Assembly (NCBI RefSeq): GCF_029962835.1
Contig: NC_080582.1
Span: 15,260,032 to 15,324,031 of the forward strand
Length of the DNA: 64,000 nt
DNA from: Magnolia sinica
Lineage: Eukaryota; Streptophyta; Magnoliopsida; Magnoliales; Magnoliaceae
Direction of reading: 5' to 3'
Shown piece by piece: positions 44,002 through 55,134 of this stretch (its first letter is position 1; each line of letters begins with the position of its first letter). The position numbers were made by a program, and so were the translations under genes. The notes under the pieces are model-generated. The model did not search any database and was not told the DNA's origin. It saw nothing but the letters and a program-made list of their open reading frames with translations.

Positions 44002-44440
44002 CTTTGGGCCCCAACATGATGTATGTGTTTAATCCACGCTGTCCATTTATTTTTTTCATATTATTTTAGGAAATAAACTAAAAAATGAGTCAGATCCAAA
44101 TCTCAAGTGGACCATAGTGCAGGAAAGAGTGATGATGAACACTCACCATTAAAAAAACTCGTGTGCTATAAAATTTTTGGATCAAATTGATATTTGTTTC
44201 TTCCCTTCATACAAGACTGTGTGACCTAATTAACCAGGTTAAATGGAAAATAAACATTATGGTGGGCATTACAGTGGGCCCAAGGAAGTTTTTAATGTCG
44301 TGCGTTTAATCACCACTATTTCCTATGGCGTGGTCCACCTGAGATTTGGTTCAGGCTGAGGTACTAAAATGATATGGAGAAACAGATAAACAGAGTGGAT
44401 AAAACACATGCATTATGATGAGAGCAGTAGTAGCCACATC
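44002..44440. mobile_element. gtgggcc-type inverted-repeat element
   Basis: Left end ctttgggccccaacatgatg, then tgtgtttaatccacgctgtcc. Right end aaacagagtggataaaacac, then atgcattatgatgag. The right-end words recur at 44555 and 49750, where they mark the left borders of the duplicated blocks. Confidence 0.6.
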
Positions 44441-45157
44441 TCTACTAACGTTGAATTGTTAAGAGAAAATGACATGGAGAAATGGATAAACAGAGTGGAG
44501 AAATGAGCAACAATAGCCTCATTTTTGGGCTAATGCACTAAAATGATATGGAGAAATGGATAGACAGAGTGGATAAAACACATGCATTTTGATAGGAGTA
44601 GCATTAGCCATGACCCCACTAACATTGAATTGTTGAGAGAAAGCTCTTGATATTCTTTTCTTAAGATTTTTCTTGTATATTTACATCTAGGTACCTATTT
44701 AATTATTATTCTTCTTCTACTTCTTTTTTTATTATACACACTCACCCTTTGAATCGATGGAAAACTAAGGGAAAGTAGTCATTTCACATTGAACTTATTA
44801 ATGACATAGATTAATGAAAACTTAATTTCAAAAGATATAGGGATGTAAATATCATATTAATGAGGTATATATTCTTTTGTGAAAACGTTTTTTTTTTAAA
44901 AAAAATTTATTTACAATTACCAAAATGTATAAAAGAGATTCGGTATTTGCAGAGATTTAGAGAAATTTTACCATATACTCTTATTAACAAATAAGATATT
45001 ATCCCAACAAATAAGAAAATATCCCAACCTGTTAGGATTACCCTAACACTGACGAACTTAAATTCTACCAATACTTAAACTGGAAACAGACCTAAATCAA
45101 ACCCATGCACTGGTGCATTGGGTCGGGTTTGAAACTCAAATCTACTTATCGAGGGAA

Positions 45158-45325
45158 ACTGATCACCTACAGGGGCTGCACCGCACTGTGTGGTACACGC
45201 ATTTTCAACCATTGTATGCGTTGAGTGGGTGCCATGGAAAAATAAAATAAAAGAACATTTAATGCATCCAATGACTAAAAATGTCCTATACCACAGGGAG
45301 TGGGCACCTGTAGATAATCAGATCT
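45158..45325. mobile_element. Small inverted-repeat element in block copy 1
   Basis: About 165 bp with inverted ends: ctgatcacctacaggggctg at the left, and ctgattatctacaggtgccc as the complement of the right. The same element is at 50437-50602 in copy 2, so it predates the duplication. Confidence 0.5.
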
Positions 45326-46493
45326 GATAATTAAATGGTTCTCCTCTGGAAGTCCCTCAACCCAAAGTGACCTATCCCACTTGCACACCTTACCAGAATG
45401 CTTTGTGCAAATTCACACAAGTCATGATAGAAAATATCTTAATATGAGGAAAAAAGGAAATTTTCAATAGATGTACATACCTGAAATTTAACTCCTAAGT
45501 GACTTTCTAGTAGCAACTCAAATAAAATTAACAAGGAATCAACTGCTACAGTAAACATAAAAGCTTCATACAACATGTGTTTATATATGCTGCCCAGAGG
45601 TAAATATGAAGGCAAGTACGATGAAGTGGATGCTTCCTTCCATGAAGGGAAAAGGAAAAGAGAATGGTCGATGCTTCCTTCTATGAAAGGGAAAGTAATG
45701 TCCTATCAAAGAGAGGAATCTCTTTCACAATCAAAAGCAATTTGGCTCTCTTTACAGTAGAAGAGGCCATAGTGTGTTTCATTCAAGGCCTGATTTACCG
45801 TATGGAATTAGTTTAAAGATGTGGGGTTCATGGCTGATCTATATATACATGCCATTGATCTGTTGGCCCCTATCATGGATGGACAATTCCCTTGAAAATC
45901 TCCCAAATTGGAAGATCCTCGCCATCAAATCTTTTAACCATGTAATTGCATGCTAACAACTGGAAGTTTAGAGTTGATCAATTGAGAAGATATACTGGGA
46001 TTGGTCCATCCATGATTGGACATGTCAAATCAATGGCTTGGATAGACTAATCATGGCCCCACATCTACCAACCAAGTTCGGAAACCAATGGGGAAGTTGA
46101 GCTAACCGAATGTAAACAACAATATTTTTGGGATTAGATGCTTTATTGTAGATACTAAGCTTGTGCATTCGGATTTTGGAGGAATAGTTCCTTCCACGTA
46201 GTGAGAAGGCAGGTGAGGCCCACCCTGTCCATCCATTTTGCCATACCATGTTAGGATATGGGCTGGAAAATGATGCAAATTGAAAACTCAAGTATGCCTT
46301 ATGACAAGAAATTGATGATAGGTATATGCCTACCGTTGAAACCTCCGTGGTCCACTGAGATGTTTATGTGTCATCCATACCGTTCGCAAGGTCATTCCTA
46401 CTTGGATGAACTGAAAACACAAAAATTAGCCTCATCCAAAACTTCGTGGCCCCACGAATTTTTAACAATGGATGTTCAATGCTCAGTCAGGGG

Positions 46494-47114
46494 TGTTGAG
46501 ATGTGGAGCCACATCTGGGGGTCGCACGATCGGTCATGGTCCCTGCTCGACCGGTCGTGGCCCTTACTCGACCAGTCGTGGACTGACACGACTCAAACTC
46601 CAGCGAGCATTAGTTTTTGGGTTCGAGGTTCTCGACCGGTCGTTGCCCCTGTTCGACCAATTGTGGGATCCGTTCGACCGATCGTGGGATCTGCTCGACC
46701 GGTCGTGGTTACGCAGATTCGTTTTCGAATATGATGCGAACTACGGATTTCTGTGTCGCTTTTCGCAAGGGTGCGAAAGGAAAGTTGTAAAAACTATAAA
46801 TTGTGGTCCCTAGGGCTATTCTAGGGTTAAGGTGAGTATTGAAAAATATTTTTAAGGTATGGCCAAAGGGTTTTCTATGTTCTTCCAAAGGAAATGTTAG
46901 TATATTGCCTTATAATCTTTGTTTTTCTTCATAGTGGAAGTTTGCAACCATGATTTTTTACCCTAGTTTGGGGTTTTTCCATGTATATCTTGTCTTGTGG
47001 TTTGTTTGGATTGCTTTGATCTATTTGTAGTTTATATTTCTTCTTGTTTATCGTTTGTGGGTGAGACCGGAGATTGGATCTCGGTTCACTGCGTTGTTGG
47101 CGTGCTGCGCAACA
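46494..47114 (+). mobile_element. Solo LTR of the Copia-2/3 lineage
   Basis: 621 bp from tgttgagatgtgg to tgcgcaaca, with near target duplications agggg (46489-46493) and aggga (47115-47119). The unoccupied paralogous site is near 51797. It has a TATA-like tataaa at 46795, the phased array and the 3' words gaccggagattggatctcgg. No internal region is present, so it arose by LTR-LTR recombination. Confidence 0.8.
46525..46708 (+). promoter_or_regulatory. 21-bp phased palindrome array, solo LTR
   Basis: Units start at 46525, 46546 and 46567 (21 bp apart), then 46631, 46652, 46673 and 46694 (again 21). Block offset is 64 bp. The best units read ctcgaccggtcgtgg. The array ends 86 bp before tataaa. 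Confidence 0.85.
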
Positions 47115-47981
47115 AGGGAGCCCACTTAAGTTTTGGATTTGCGACATTTTTTAGCCCATGTCCTAGCATGATCGGTAAAAAGGGTTGGACGGGGTGGATT
47201 TCTCAAAAATATCATGGTGGGCCCACCTAGCTTCTCATCAGTCGCAGGCTTGCAGGCAATCCTCGTGCTTACCACTGCAATCCTCATTTTGGATAGAAGA
47301 TGTTCACCATCTTTTCGTTTGGATACATTTAACATTGGCCGTTGGCCATTTTTATAGTTCTTCGCAGTGACAAATCTCATTCTCCAAAATTTTTAGGCTA
47401 AGAGGTTTTTGAATTTTGATGTTTTCTCACCATATTGTTGTGAAAATCTTACTAAAATTTAAAAAATATTTATGTATAAATTAATAAATAGTTTAAAATT
47501 TTAACAACAAACTAGTTATAATTTGGTATTTTTAGGGAAAGACTTGTTATTTTTTAGAATGAAATTACCCAACTACTCTCGTGTGTTGTTTTTCTTTAAA
47601 AGGTAATACAGTTGGTAAATTTTGTAACCCACATTGTATGCATATGACATCCAAGTCTATCAAACATCTACAACCAATCAATGATCACACGGACCAAAAA
47701 TCTTTTTGATTGAATCACATAATTGTTATACATGTATTTTGATGTTTTTAAATAGTGTATATTATTTTTCTATAGTAGGACTCTTCTTACATTTAGATGG
47801 ACCAAATTTCTTGTTCTTCTCAACATCACAGCAAATTACATGTACTGGAGGGATTGGATATCATAAAAATATCACATGGCCCCATAATTTTTCATTTTAC
47901 TGCTTTCTAAAGAAAAAAGTGCACTATGAGTATTATGATAATTTCACCACTCAGAAACCACTTCTCCACCGTTTCGTTCAC

Positions 47982-48474
47982 CGACGCAGATTGCGTCCTA
48001 CCCGGCCCGGAGGGCAGGGATCTGTGGGGCCCACCTTGATATAAGTGTTTTATCCACGTCGTTCATAGTTTTTATCAGATAATTTTAGTATGTGATCCAA
48101 AAAATAGGCAGTGCCAAGGCTTGAGTGGACCACAAAGTGGGTATTAAATATCCACCATTAAAAACTTCTTGAGAGCTGGAGAAGTTTCGGATCAAGCTGA
48201 TATTTATTGTTTTCACTTCATCCACGTCTACATGAACCTATGAATAGGTTTGATGGTAAAAACACATCACAGTGGCCCTTAGAAAGGTTTCAACGGTGGG
48301 TGTCATTATCACCGCAGCTTCCTTTGGTGTGGTCCACTGGAGTTTTTAAGGTCTTACGTTAAAATGATCTGAGAAAAGTGATGAACGGCATGGATAAAAA
48401 GACTTACATCACAATGGGCCCCACAGAGCCCTGCCCGGACGGATTACTGACCGCGGGTTGGATGCAATCCGCGG
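47982..48474. mobile_element. Mutator-like MITE, copy 2
   Basis: The left end has cgcagattgcgtcctac and the right end ttggatgcaatccgcgg, with the same body as copies 1 and 3. The paralogous block at 52570 reads straight through (cattcacagggactttattt), showing an empty site. A 9-bp duplication is not visible here, so the flank may have been altered. Confidence 0.8.
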
Positions 48475-49562
48475 AGACTTTATTTGGTAAAATCCAAATT
48501 TTTTAAAATTCCTAATATCAGATAAGTTTTACACTATTATACCAAAAAATTATGAGTGATTTAAAATTGTCAAAAATTTGAAATTTCCACAATAATATTG
48601 AATATTGTTCATCTTATTTCCCACAATTGTATCAAGAGATTTTCAACATAACAGACCTTTGTCGCACTGCTAAGCCTCTCTTTGTTGAGCAAATCCAAAT
48701 GTATGCCTTTTTGGAATCTCATTAACAAACTCACTGCGATTGCCCACCTTTTCCTATGATTTTGTTCTGCAAGGGTGCGGCTACACTATCAGAACCAGCA
48801 CTTTGTACATGCTTCAGAATCTCACGCTACATGAATTCTGACCCTTCAAACAATGGATTTGTCTAAACATAGTGTTGAAACTGCAGTCAATAAGGAAAAA
48901 ATCACATCCTTGTGGATGCTTCTTTACACGTATTATCTAATGTCTACGTATTAGAGAAACCATTATACTGGCTCATGTGTCGTACTTCTTTTGGGTTGTC
49001 CTTCACTGTATGAGCCATACCCAGTGTGACAAACATTGCTGATAACATCACAAGGTATATACTGAACTATTTGTTAAGTGAACATATATTAAAATTTAAA
49101 TATATCTATTTACAAAAATATTTTTATATTTGATGAGATTTTCCAAACTATCCCTAGAAAAATCTAAAATTTTGAATCTCCCAAGAAATTTATGGGCAAA
49201 TTACAACAACAGGGTTTGTCACTATGGTGTCAACTAAGTGCTGATGGGCCTTGATCTTTGACATGTAAATGGCAGAAAATGGTATCAAATACAAGTTTTA
49301 GCTCAAAATGTCATTTGTCCCCACTGTTGATCTGGCCTTGGGGATATGGCCCATCCACTCTGCAAATCAAATGGTCTCAATCATGCTCGTCGTTATAGTA
49401 GCATCTCTTACGGATAAAGTTAGGCTTGGATATTTTAGTCCATCTCTTACCGATAAATTTAGGCTTGGAAATTTCAGTCCATGTTGCAATCAGATCTAAT
49501 GAGAAAATGTCAAAGCTAGTTGGAAACTGCCTGCGAAACATCGTTTTGAAGATTTTAATAGT

Positions 49563-49726
49563 GTAGCTGCACTATTCAAATCAGATCTAATAAGTTTTGG
49601 ATTTTGAATGTATTCACGCGCTTGGAATTCCATGCATTTCAATTCCAATCCAAACATTGTAAATGTCAAATCAGGACCCCTAATACCATACAATATGTCC
49701 TAATACGTGAATCCAAACATGCCCAT
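49563..49726. other. Spacer between block copies 1 and 2
   Basis: No gene and no partner elsewhere in the window. It contains imperfect repeats of 'aattccatgcatttcaattcc'-type words. Confidence 0.4.
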
Positions 49727-50436
49727 AGTGAAATGGAGAAACCGATGGACAGAGTAGATAAAACACATGCATTATGATGGGAGCAGCAGCAGCTACGTCC
49801 CTACTACCATTGAATTGTCAAGAGAAAGCTTTTGATTTTTTTCTTAGGAATTTTCTTTTATATTTACATCTAGGTACTAATTTAATTCTTCTTCTTCGTT
49901 TTTTACACACACATACTCACCCTTCCCCCACACACTCACACTCTCGCAGGAGCTTGCGTTGGCACCACAAGGGTCCAACCCATAACCTTGTATGTAACTT
50001 CATTAATTGGTGGGCGTTTTCATCATATCAAGACAAATCATACTTTGAATTGATGGAAGTTAGAGAAAACTAAGAGAAGATAGATATGACTTATTAATGA
50101 CATAGCTTAATGAAAACTTAATTTCAAAATATATAGGGATGTGAATATCATATTAATGAGGTATTATTTTATAATTTTTATTTTATTTTGTTAACAATCA
50201 CTGAAATGTATAAAAGAGATCCAATATTTGTAGAGATTCAGAGAAATTTTACTATATAATCTTATTAACAAATAAAAAATTATCCCAATAAATAAAAAAA
50301 ATATCCCAACCTATTATAATTACCCTAACACTAACAAACTTGAATTCTACCAATACTCAAAATTGGAACCGACCTAAATCCAACCCATGCACTGGTGGGT
50401 TGGGTTGAGTTTGAAACTCAGACCCACTTATCAAAG

Positions 50437-50602
50437 GGAACTGATCACCTACAGGGGTTGCAACACACCTGGACATACAGAGCATTTTCAGCCATTGAAT
50501 GCTTTGAGTGGGAGCCATGAAAAAAAAAACATTTAATGGCATCCAATGGCTAAAAATGTCCTATGCTACAAGGAGGGGTGTGGGTGCCTATTGATAATCA
50601 GT
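50437..50602. mobile_element. Small inverted-repeat element in block copy 2
   Basis: Paralogue of 45158-45325, with inverted ends ctgatcacctacaggggttg and the complement of ctgattatcaataggcaccc. Confidence 0.5.
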
Positions 50603-51508
50603 TCTGATAATTAAATGGTTTAGCTTGGGAATTTGCCTCAACCCCAAGCAAACCATCCCACTTGCACACGTTACAAGAATGCTTAGTGGAAATATTCACA
50701 CAAGCCATGATAATAATAATAAAAAATCTCTTAATGCAAGAAAAAGAGGAAAATTTTGAATAGATGTACATGCCTGAAATTTGGCTACTCAGTGACTTTT
50801 CAGTAGCAACTCAAATAAAATTAACAAGGCATCAACTGCTGCAGTAATCCTGAAAGCTTCATACAGCATATGTTTATAAATGCTGCCCAGATGTGAATAT
50901 GAAGTCAAGTGTGATGAAGAAGTGATGCTTCCTTGGATGAAGGGAAAAGGAAAAGAGAACGGTCGATGCTTCCTTCCCTGAGAGAGAAAGGAATGTCCTA
51001 TCAAAGAGAGGAATCTCTTTTACAATCAAAAGCAATTTTGGCACCATTTACAGTAGAAGAGGCCATAGTGCCTTTCATTCAAGGCCTGAGTTCCTTGTTT
51101 GGAATTAGTTTAAAGATGTGGGGTTCATTGTTGATCTATATATCCAAGCCATTGATCTGTTGGCCCTTTATCATGGATGGACAATTCCCTCAAAATCTCT
51201 CAAATTGGAAGATCCTCACCATCAAATCTTTTAACCATGTAATTTCATGCTAACAACTGGAAGGTTAGAGTTGACCAATTGAGAGGATATATTGGGATTG
51301 GTCCATCCATGATCGAGCATGTCAAATCAATGGCTTGGATAGACTAACCATGGCCCCATATTTACCAACCAGGTACGGAAACCAATGGGGAAGTTAAGCT
51401 AATCGAACGTAAACAACAATACTTTTGGGATTAGATGCTTTATTGCGTATACTAAGATTATAACTGCTTTGTGCATTCAGATTTCAGAGGAATAGTTCCT
51501 TCCACATA

Positions 51509-51912
51509 ATGAGAAGGCAAGTGAGGCCCACCCTGACATTTGTGGAAAACCCACTCAGTCCATCCATTTGCCGTACCATATTAGGATATGGGCCGGGAAA
51601 TGATGCAAATTGAAAACTCAAGTATATGCCTGCCATTGAAACCTTACTGCTCCACCGTGATGTTTGTATGTCATCCATACTGTTGGTAATGTCATTCCTA
51701 CTTTGGATGAACTGAAATCACAAAAAATTAGCCTGATCCAAAACTTCAGTGGCCCCGTGAATTTTCAACAATGGACATTCAATGCTCGGTCTGGAGGATA
51801 CTTGAGTTTTGGATTTGCGTCATTTTTTGGCCCAGGTCCTAACATGATCTGTAAAAAGGGTTGGACGGGTGGATTTCTCAAAAATATCACGGAGGGCCCA
51901 CCTAGCTTCCCA
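51509..51912. mobile_element. Inverted-repeat element without LTR (block copy 2)
   Basis: Uninterrupted paralogue of 46200-47236. Ends atgagaaggcaagtgaggcc and ggagggcccacctagcttcc. Confidence 0.65.
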
Positions 51913-53607
51913 GCCGTTACAGCCTCGTAGGCAATCCTCATTCTTACCATTGCAATGCTCATTTTGGATAGAAGATGGTCACCATCTTTTCGTTTGGGTG
52001 CATTTAAGATTAGCCGTGGGTTATTTATAGTTCTTCGTAGTGACAAACCTCATTCTCCAAAAATTTTAGGCTGGGAGGTTTTTGAATTTTGATGTTGTCT
52101 CACGATATTATTGTGAAAATCTTACTAATTTTTTTCAAAAATATTATTAATCTTGTTCTTTTTTAGAATGGAAATTACCCAAATACCCTCAGGTGTTGTT
52201 TTTTAAAAGGAAGTACAGTTAGTAAAATTTACGGCCCCACATTGTATGTATATGATATCCAAGTCTACCAAACATCTACTACCAATCAATGATCCCACGG
52301 ACCAAAAATATTTTTGATTGAATCACCAAATGGGTTATACATGTATTTTGATGTTTTTATAGTGTGGCTCATCTTCCATTTAGATTGACCAAATTTTTTA
52401 TTCTTCTCAACATTTAGCGGATTACATCTATTGGATGGATTGAATATCATAAAATTACCACATGTGTCCCACAATATTTCACTTTACTACTTTCTAAAGC
52501 AAAAGTGCACTGTATGTATTATGATAATTTCACCACTCAAAAAGCACTTCTCCGCCCTTTCATTCACAGGGACTTTATTTGGTAAAATCCCAATTTGTCA
52601 AAATTCCTAACATCAGAAAATTTTTACATTATTATCCAGAAAAAATATGAGTGATTTAAATTTGCCGATATTTTGAAAATTCCCCAATTATATTGTTCAT
52701 CTTATTTCCCACAATAGTATAATGAGATTTTTCAACATAACAGACCCTCGTCACACTGCTAATCCTCTGTTTGTTGAGCAAATCCAAATCTATGCCTTTT
52801 TGGAATCTCATTGACAAACTCACTGCAATTGTCCACCTTTTCCTATGATTTTGTTCTGCAAGGGTGCGGCTACACTATCAGAACCAGAACTTTATACATG
52901 CTTCAGAATCTCACACTACATGAATTCTGACCCTTCAAACAATGGATTTGTCTAAACATAGTGTTGAAACTGCAGTCAATAAGGAAAAAGTCACATCCTT
53001 GTGGATGCTTCTTTACGCATATTATCTAATATCTACATATTACAGAAACCATTATACTGCCACCAGTGTGACGAACATTGCTGATAACATCACAAGGTAT
53101 ATACTGAACTATTTGATAAGTGAAAATATATTAAAATTTAAAGATATCTATTTACAAAAATATTTTTATATTTGATGAGATTTTCCAAACTATCCCTAGA
53201 AAAATCTAAAATTTTGAATCTCCCAAGAAATTTCTGGGCAAATTGCAACAACAGGGTTTGTCACTATGGTGTCAACCGAGTGCTGATGGGCCTTGATCTT
53301 TGACATGTAAATGGCAGAAAATGGTTTCAAATACAAGTTTTTAGCTCAAAATGTCACTTGTCCCCACTTTTGATCTGGCCTTGGGGATATGGCCCATCCA
53401 CTCTGCAAATCAAATGGTCCCAATCATGCTTGTCTATGTTATAGTAGCGTCTCTTACCGATAAAGTTAGGCTTGGATATTATGGTCCATCTATTACCGAT
53501 AAATTTAGGCTTGGAAATTTTAGTCCATGTTGCAATCAGATCTAATGAGAAAATGTCAAAGCTAGTTGGAAACTGCCTGCGAAACGTCGTTTTGAAGATT
53601 TTAATAG

Positions 53608-54392
53608 AAAGATCTAACAAGATCAATGGTTTAGATGTTCTGCTACAAGCAATGAACATTTCGATATCCCACAAAAATGAATATTCTAAGCCATTTTCTT
53701 CATTAACAATTTCTAAAGATTACTTTTGAATCGCTCTAGAAATTTTAAAAAAAAAAAAAAAAAAAAACAAGACAACAGAACATCTCCAGAGAACGTACAA
53801 ATTCTGCTGGGAGTTCAGATGCTCTTTAAAGACCGTCGGAGGTTGTACTGTTGTGGCCCGCTTGAATAGAGACTGCAAACTAATGTGGAGAAAGCTTCCT
53901 TCAAATAGAACCAGCTTCATCGATTAACAAGTAGCGGTTTATGGATGATATCATCCTTCATCTATTAACCTTCAAAAACTATCTAAATCATTCGTGGCAA
54001 TTTGTCAGTTCCAGAAGCTCCCCAGAGTTTTTCTGCTTTTTTTTTTTTTTCTTGAATTATCTTGGGAAAAATCTTGCTAAAAATTTAAATTTTAGAAGTT
54101 AAACTAACAAATCATTTTAAAATTATTATATGTGTACGTATGTAATAATTATTTAAAATTTTAGATATGTTATGTGTTAATATAGCAATATAATTTTACA
54201 ATACAATTACCGAAAATTAAAATGCTGCCAGTGTTTGAAAATCTCAAGATATTAATATGTTGTTTGATTAATGTTGCACAAGATTTTCAAGATCTGTGAT
54301 ATTTGTTACAATGGTCATGTAACACTTGGTGTTATGAAACCCTGAATGCATAGGTCTTTTTTTTTCCTGGTAAATATAAAAGGACTTCTGAA
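53608..54392. other. Noncoding DNA with A and T runs
   Basis: Contains an A run of about 22 bases at 53745-53767 and a T run near 54038. Short frames are not convincing. AT-rich from 54060 to 54260. I see nothing to annotate as a gene. Confidence 0.45.
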
Positions 54393-54843
54393 ATGGTAAG
54401 CTCACAAGTTGAAAATGCAATAGTTCACAGCAATGTAAGGTGCAGTGCAATTACAAGAAGAGAAGGTCCAAGACCCACTGATAAGGTAGCAATGCCATCT
54501 CTTAGCATGTTCAGTGCAACCCTCGAACATCGTTATGGATCCAGTTTCAACTGATAGCCTTAGCCACAAGACATCTAAAGGATATGTGGCAAGTGGATTT
54601 CATCCCAGCTCAAGCCCCTACTTCAAGTCACCCAACAACAGAGAGCTCCCCATCCTTTCCTCTGAAAATTTTCTATATCCCAAGATCGAAAAGAGAGATC
54701 ACATTCACATGTTTGGACATCATAAACTGAATATTTATAAGATTCATAAGCAAACAGCTGCATGGCACTATATGAAATTCTCTGTGTCACCTGTGGTAGA
54801 TTGCCTTTCCAATAGCCTTTACCGCCTTCCTTCCCAATCATAA
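54393..54843 (+). pseudogene. Unrecognised coding remnant in two frames
   Basis: From the ATG at 54393 one frame reads MVSSQVENAIVHSNVRCSAI, then MPSLSMFSATLEHRYGSSFN and a stop. A neighbouring frame takes over at once, as DPVSTDSLSHKTSKGYVASG, then LPILSSENFLYPKIEKRDHI to a stop at 54843. The amino-acid makeup (Ser-rich, few stops, sensible codons) looks like a real protein broken by a small indel. I do not recognise the family. It could equally be an exon of a larger gene. Confidence 0.35.
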
Positions 54844-55134
54844 TAATGACTTTGCAAAAATCGGAGGTGGAGGCACAGATAAAATTGCGGAGTCTTCAAG
54901 AAAGCGCGCAGGGAGGTTGAAGGATAAAGACATGTCCTGCAAAACCAGGAGCGCCTGCAGCGACTGAAGCAAACAGGCATAGCAATAGCAACCACCCTCA
55001 CAGCATAACAGGAGCAGAGCACGATGATCAAACAGAGCACTTTAGAGGATCAGTCCCAGAAACACCAAAATATCTAGCAGGTTCACCAGAACACAACTCT
55101 GACCAATGAACTTCATTTGAAAATTTGTCGAATC
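54844..55134. other. Unassigned DNA with a hydrophobic minus-strand frame
   Basis: A minus-strand frame at 54819-55040 starts MLCLIIVLCSCYAVRVVAIA and is Cys-rich. It has no supporting homologue in the window and no clear cleavage site. I leave it as unassigned. Confidence 0.3.

Larger units (their letters stand above)
46200..47236. mobile_element. Inverted-repeat element with a solo LTR inside (block copy 1)
   Basis: Ends gtgagaaggcaggtgaggcc and its inverse, gtgggcccacctagcttctc. Without the LTR it is about 415 bp. The uninterrupted paralogue is at 51509-51912, and block copy 3 lacks it. Confidence 0.7.
44533..49562. repeat. Duplicated noncoding block, copy 1
   Basis: It is collinear with 49727-53607 from gagtggataaaacacatgca to gaagattttaatag. 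Extra in this copy are the solo LTR (46494-47114), the Mutator-like MITE (47982-48474) and about 50 bp near 49000. The open frames inside are short and not conserved between copies, so I see no gene. Confidence 0.85.
49727..53607. repeat. Duplicated noncoding block, copy 2
   Basis: Collinear with copy 1 but without the solo LTR and Mutator-like MITE. It has about 120 extra bp near 49905-50045 (cacacacatactcaccc and following). Like copy 1 it contains an internal imperfect repeat of gatgcttccttc near 50927 and 50966. Confidence 0.85.

Noticed and set aside
45575-45956. Small open frames in block copy 1 as a duplicated gene
   Set aside because: The matching frames in copy 2 (about 50933-51253) differ in frame and length, so coding is not maintained.
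54819-55040. Cys-rich minus-strand frame with hydrophobic start as a secreted peptide
   Set aside because: It overlaps the plus-strand remnant, has no clear signal cleavage or mature-peptide pattern, and no second copy.
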